Of a stretch of 64,000 nucleotides of DNA, positions 62,079 to 64,000 are shown one piece after another. The stretch is taken from the NCBI GenBank assembly GCA_012517315.1, contig JAAYVE010000024.1:124001-188000 (forward strand), written 5' to 3'. Within the stretch, counting starts at the first letter, position 1, and every line of letters starts with the position of its first letter. The translations under genes were made by a program, and so were the position numbers. Under the pieces are notes generated by a model, which saw nothing but the letters and a program-made list of their open reading frames with translations, searched no databases and was not told where the DNA came from. The DNA is from Deltaproteobacteria bacterium (GTDB lineage Bacteria; Desulfobacterota; Syntrophobacteria; Syntrophobacterales; Syntrophobacteraceae).

Positions 62079-62975
62079 TCAATAGGTGCGCATGGTCCCG
62101 TGGCGTTTGCCGAGCACTTCCAGTGTATCGTTGATCACCACGAAGGCGTGGGGGTCGATATCGAAAACCATCTCCTTCATGCGGGGCAGTTCCGTGAGGG
62201 TGATGATACTGAGGATCACTTCTTTTTCTTCCCCCGTATAGGCTCCGGAGCCGTGGAGAAAAGTCACCCCGCGATTGAGCCTGACCAGAATCTGGTCGGC
62301 GATGAGCCGGGCCTGGTCGGACACGATGAGGATGGATTTCCTCTGGTTGAACCCCGTGAGAACGGAGTCCATGGCCTTGGAGCTGGTGTATACGTAGATG
62401 AGGGAATAGAGGGTTCTTTCCAGATCCACGAAGTAGGCGCCGGCGGCGAGGACAAGGGCATTGGCGAGAAAAAAGGTGAATCCCATCCGGAAGCCGAATT
62501 TCTTGTTCACGGCTACCGCCAGGATATCCACGCCGCCGCCCGACCCCTGGGACCGCAGGATGATGCCCACACCGATGCCGCAGACGATGCCCCCGAGGAT
62601 TGCCGCCAGGATGGCGTTCTGGATGTGGATGGGCGGCGTGCGCATGAGCCAGGCCGCGAGGGAGAAAGAGGTCATGCCGAAGGCTGTGTAAAGGAGGAAA
62701 CGGCGGCTTACCCCGAACCAACCGAGAAGCACGAGGGGGATGTTGAGGAAGAAATAATAGATGCCGGTGTTGACAACGGGAAAGAGGTAATGGAGCACAA
62801 GGGCGACTCCGATGAGCCCTCCGCTGAGAAGCTGGGATGGAAGGAGAATGCTGTTCAGTCCTGCGGCGAAGACGCAGCTGCCTGCGCACATGAGAAAGAG
62901 GTTCCAAAGGATATTTATCCAACCTCTGCGTTTCACAGGCAGTGAACCCGGGGCGGCCTTTTCCCTCTTTTCCAT
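62079..62975 (-). CDS. YitT-family membrane protein
   Basis: A 298-residue protein with five to six helices (about 20-205) and a soluble C-terminal DUF2179 domain (about 220-290). Typical motifs are ILLPSQLLSGGLIGVAL, GSGGGVDILAVAVNKKF and GVTFLHGSGAYTGEEKEVI. YitT proteins are widespread and their transport role is not established. It is about 280 bases from the next gene on the other strand and shows no link with the polysaccharide locus. Confidence 0.92.
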   Translation of the reverse strand: MEKREKAAPGSLPVKRRGWINILWNLFLMCAGSCVFAAGLNSILLPSQLLSGGLIGVALVLHYLFPVVNTGIYYFFLNIPLVLLGWFGVSRRFLLYTAFGMTSFSLAAWLMRTPPIHIQNAILAAILGGIVCGIGVGIILRSQGSGGGVDILAVAVNKKFGFRMGFTFFLANALVLAAGAYFVDLERTLYSLIYVYTSSKAMDSVLTGFNQRKSILIVSDQARLIADQILVRLNRGVTFLHGSGAYTGEEKEVILSIITLTELPRMKEMVFDIDPHAFVVINDTLEVLGKRHGTMRTY

Positions 62976-63251
62976 CCCTGGACCTAGTCCTTTCCCTTTC
63001 CTCGTTTACAGCGAATGCTAGAAAAAAAACCGAAGGCGGGTCAAGGACTAAACAGACTGTGTTCGGTTTCCGTCGCCCCTTTGTCCTCCCCGATGGGTAG
63101 GAAGGGATTCGATCCCGTGGACGGACGGTTTTTTCGTGTCTGCGGCTGAAGGTTCTGGTATAAGAATGGATTGTGTGAATCACAGGGTACCGGCGAAGGA
63201 GAAAGGCGGGTTCAGGACGGACATTGGAACAGCCCGGAGCAAAGGAGTGCC

Positions 63252-63641
63252 ATGGAGGAGAGATTCGAGTTGAAAGGGACCCAGGTGGTTTTGGATCGTC
63301 AGACGGGGTTGGTCTGGCAGCGAGGGGCTTCCCGGGACCGAATGGTCTGGAAGGACGGTTTCGCGTACGTGGACGAAATGAATCGGATCCGCTACGGTGG
63401 ATACAACGACTGGCGCTATCCGTCCAAAGATGAACTGTGCAGCCTCATCCAATCGGAGGAAGACCGCACCACGGGCCTCTTTATCGATTCTCTGTTCGAA
63501 AGGCAAAGAAACTGCTGGACTTCGAGCCCCGCAGGTCATCACCGGGCTGTTTACGTGGATTTCTATTACGGGGATGCCTACATCATCGAGGAAAACTATG
63601 CCAACCATTTCGTCCGCGCTGTCCGGTCGGAAGAGGGATGA
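63252..63641 (+). CDS. DUF1566-type protein
   Basis: A 129-residue protein with AAGGAG six bases before the ATG at 63252; the frame is open for 27 more codons upstream. It shows the DUF1566 pattern: VLDRQTGLVWQRG, then WKDGFAYVDEMN, GGYNDWRYPSKDEL and a closing aromatic strand (VRAVRSEEG). Such domains resemble C-type lectin/formylglycine-enzyme folds. There is no signal peptide. Function unknown. Confidence 0.75.
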   Translation: MEERFELKGTQVVLDRQTGLVWQRGASRDRMVWKDGFAYVDEMNRIRYGGYNDWRYPSKDELCSLIQSEEDRTTGLFIDSLFERQRNCWTSSPAGHHRAVYVDFYYGDAYIIEENYANHFVRAVRSEEG

Positions 63642-63774
63642 GAGGGGCTGACGCGGTGCTTGCACATAGGGGGCCGGTGATCCTACCCATTGGGAAAAGG
63701 GGAGTGAGGAGTGCGGTGAGCGGGCGGCGTGAGCGCTCAGCGCCTGAAACGGTCTGTCTCCCGGGGAACGATTC

Positions 63775-64000
63775 ATGATACAGGTGGTTCTAATTGAACC
63801 TGAAATTCCCCAGAACACCGGGAATATTGCTCGAACGTGCGCGGCCACCCACACTCCCCTGCACCTTGTGGAACCCTTGGGGTTCAGGATCACGGACCGG
63901 CATCTGAAGAGGGCGGGCCTGGATTACTGGCAACATGTCAGGTTGAGTGTCCATGCGGGCATCCGGGCTCTGCGCGAGGCACTGGGAAGCTTTCGGTGGG
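63775..64000 (+). CDS. trmL: TrmL-like tRNA (cytidine34-2'-O)-methyltransferase, cut by window end
   Basis: The first 75 codons of a SPOUT methyltransferase. [20 protein letters not shown] and [20 protein letters not shown], then [11 protein letters not shown], are the N-terminal hallmarks of TrmL (YibK), which methylates the wobble base of leucine tRNAs. The knot motifs would lie beyond the window. A second SpoU-family member cannot be excluded from the fragment. Confidence 0.9.
   Translation, partial: MIQVVLIEPEIPQNTGNIARTCAATHTPLHLVEPLGFRITDRHLKRAGLDYWQHVRLSVHAGIRALREALGSFRW

Noticed and set aside
63114-63138. CCGTGGACGGACGG followed by six T as a terminator
   Set aside because: The possible stem is only four base pairs and the nearest upstream plus-strand gene is about 1.9 kb away.

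Overview
The window looks like a GC-rich chromosome segment of a Gram-negative bacterium, most likely a deltaproteobacterium (Desulfobacterota, Syntrophobacter-like). The reasons are the combination of an XrtD-type exosortase with a VPLPA-CTERM substrate, a DUF3739-type filamentous haemagglutinin with two-partner secretion, outer-membrane barrels and a TonB/ExbD/TolQ set. The assignment is by gene content only. No rRNA, tRNA, insertion sequence or prophage is visible.

Region 1 (about 0.9-20 kb, all minus strand) reads like one operon: two exported SlyD-like FKBP proteins (one carrying a thioredoxin-like domain), a TpsB transporter, a giant TpsA adhesin of about 3,200 residues whose frame breaks at a run of nine G, a TolQ/ExbB proton channel fused to DUF2341 and LamG-like ectodomains, ExbD, a TonB-like protein, a porin and a membrane-anchored coiled coil. 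Several junctions are 4-bp ATGA/GTGA overlaps. This is a two-partner secretion system that seems to carry its own proton-driven energy module and periplasmic folding helpers, and it is the most unusual system here.

Region 2 (about 20.9-52 kb, minus strand) is an exopolysaccharide/exosortase locus: a short Wza-like exporter, a WecA-like initiating transferase, WecB, the XrtD-EpsI fusion, glycosyltransferases, a heparinase-like lyase, a two-domain oxidoreductase, AsnB-type amidotransferase, Wzx, Wzy, a secreted GH123/DUF4091-like protein, a WbpA-type nucleotide-sugar dehydrogenase and, at 51.4-52.0 kb, a discoidin-like protein ending in an APLPG...RR sorting signal. The sugar enzymes suggest a polymer containing N-acetylated, possibly amidated, hexuronic acid. 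The central glycosyltransferase block (32.5-48 kb) looks less GC-rich than its surroundings and is bracketed by broken toxin-antitoxin genes.

Region 3 (52.6-61.2 kb, plus strand, divergent) supplies export and control for the same polymer: an outer-membrane barrel, a Wzz/GNVR chain-length protein, a CpsD-like ATPase without a tyrosine-rich tail, an ExeA-like AAA ATPase, a PrsT-like TPR lipoprotein and a small anchored protein. The right end holds a secreted protein of unknown function, a YitT-family membrane protein, a DUF1566 protein and the start of a TrmL-like tRNA methyltransferase cut by the window edge. The left edge carries what may be the last repeat of a CRISPR array lying outside the window.
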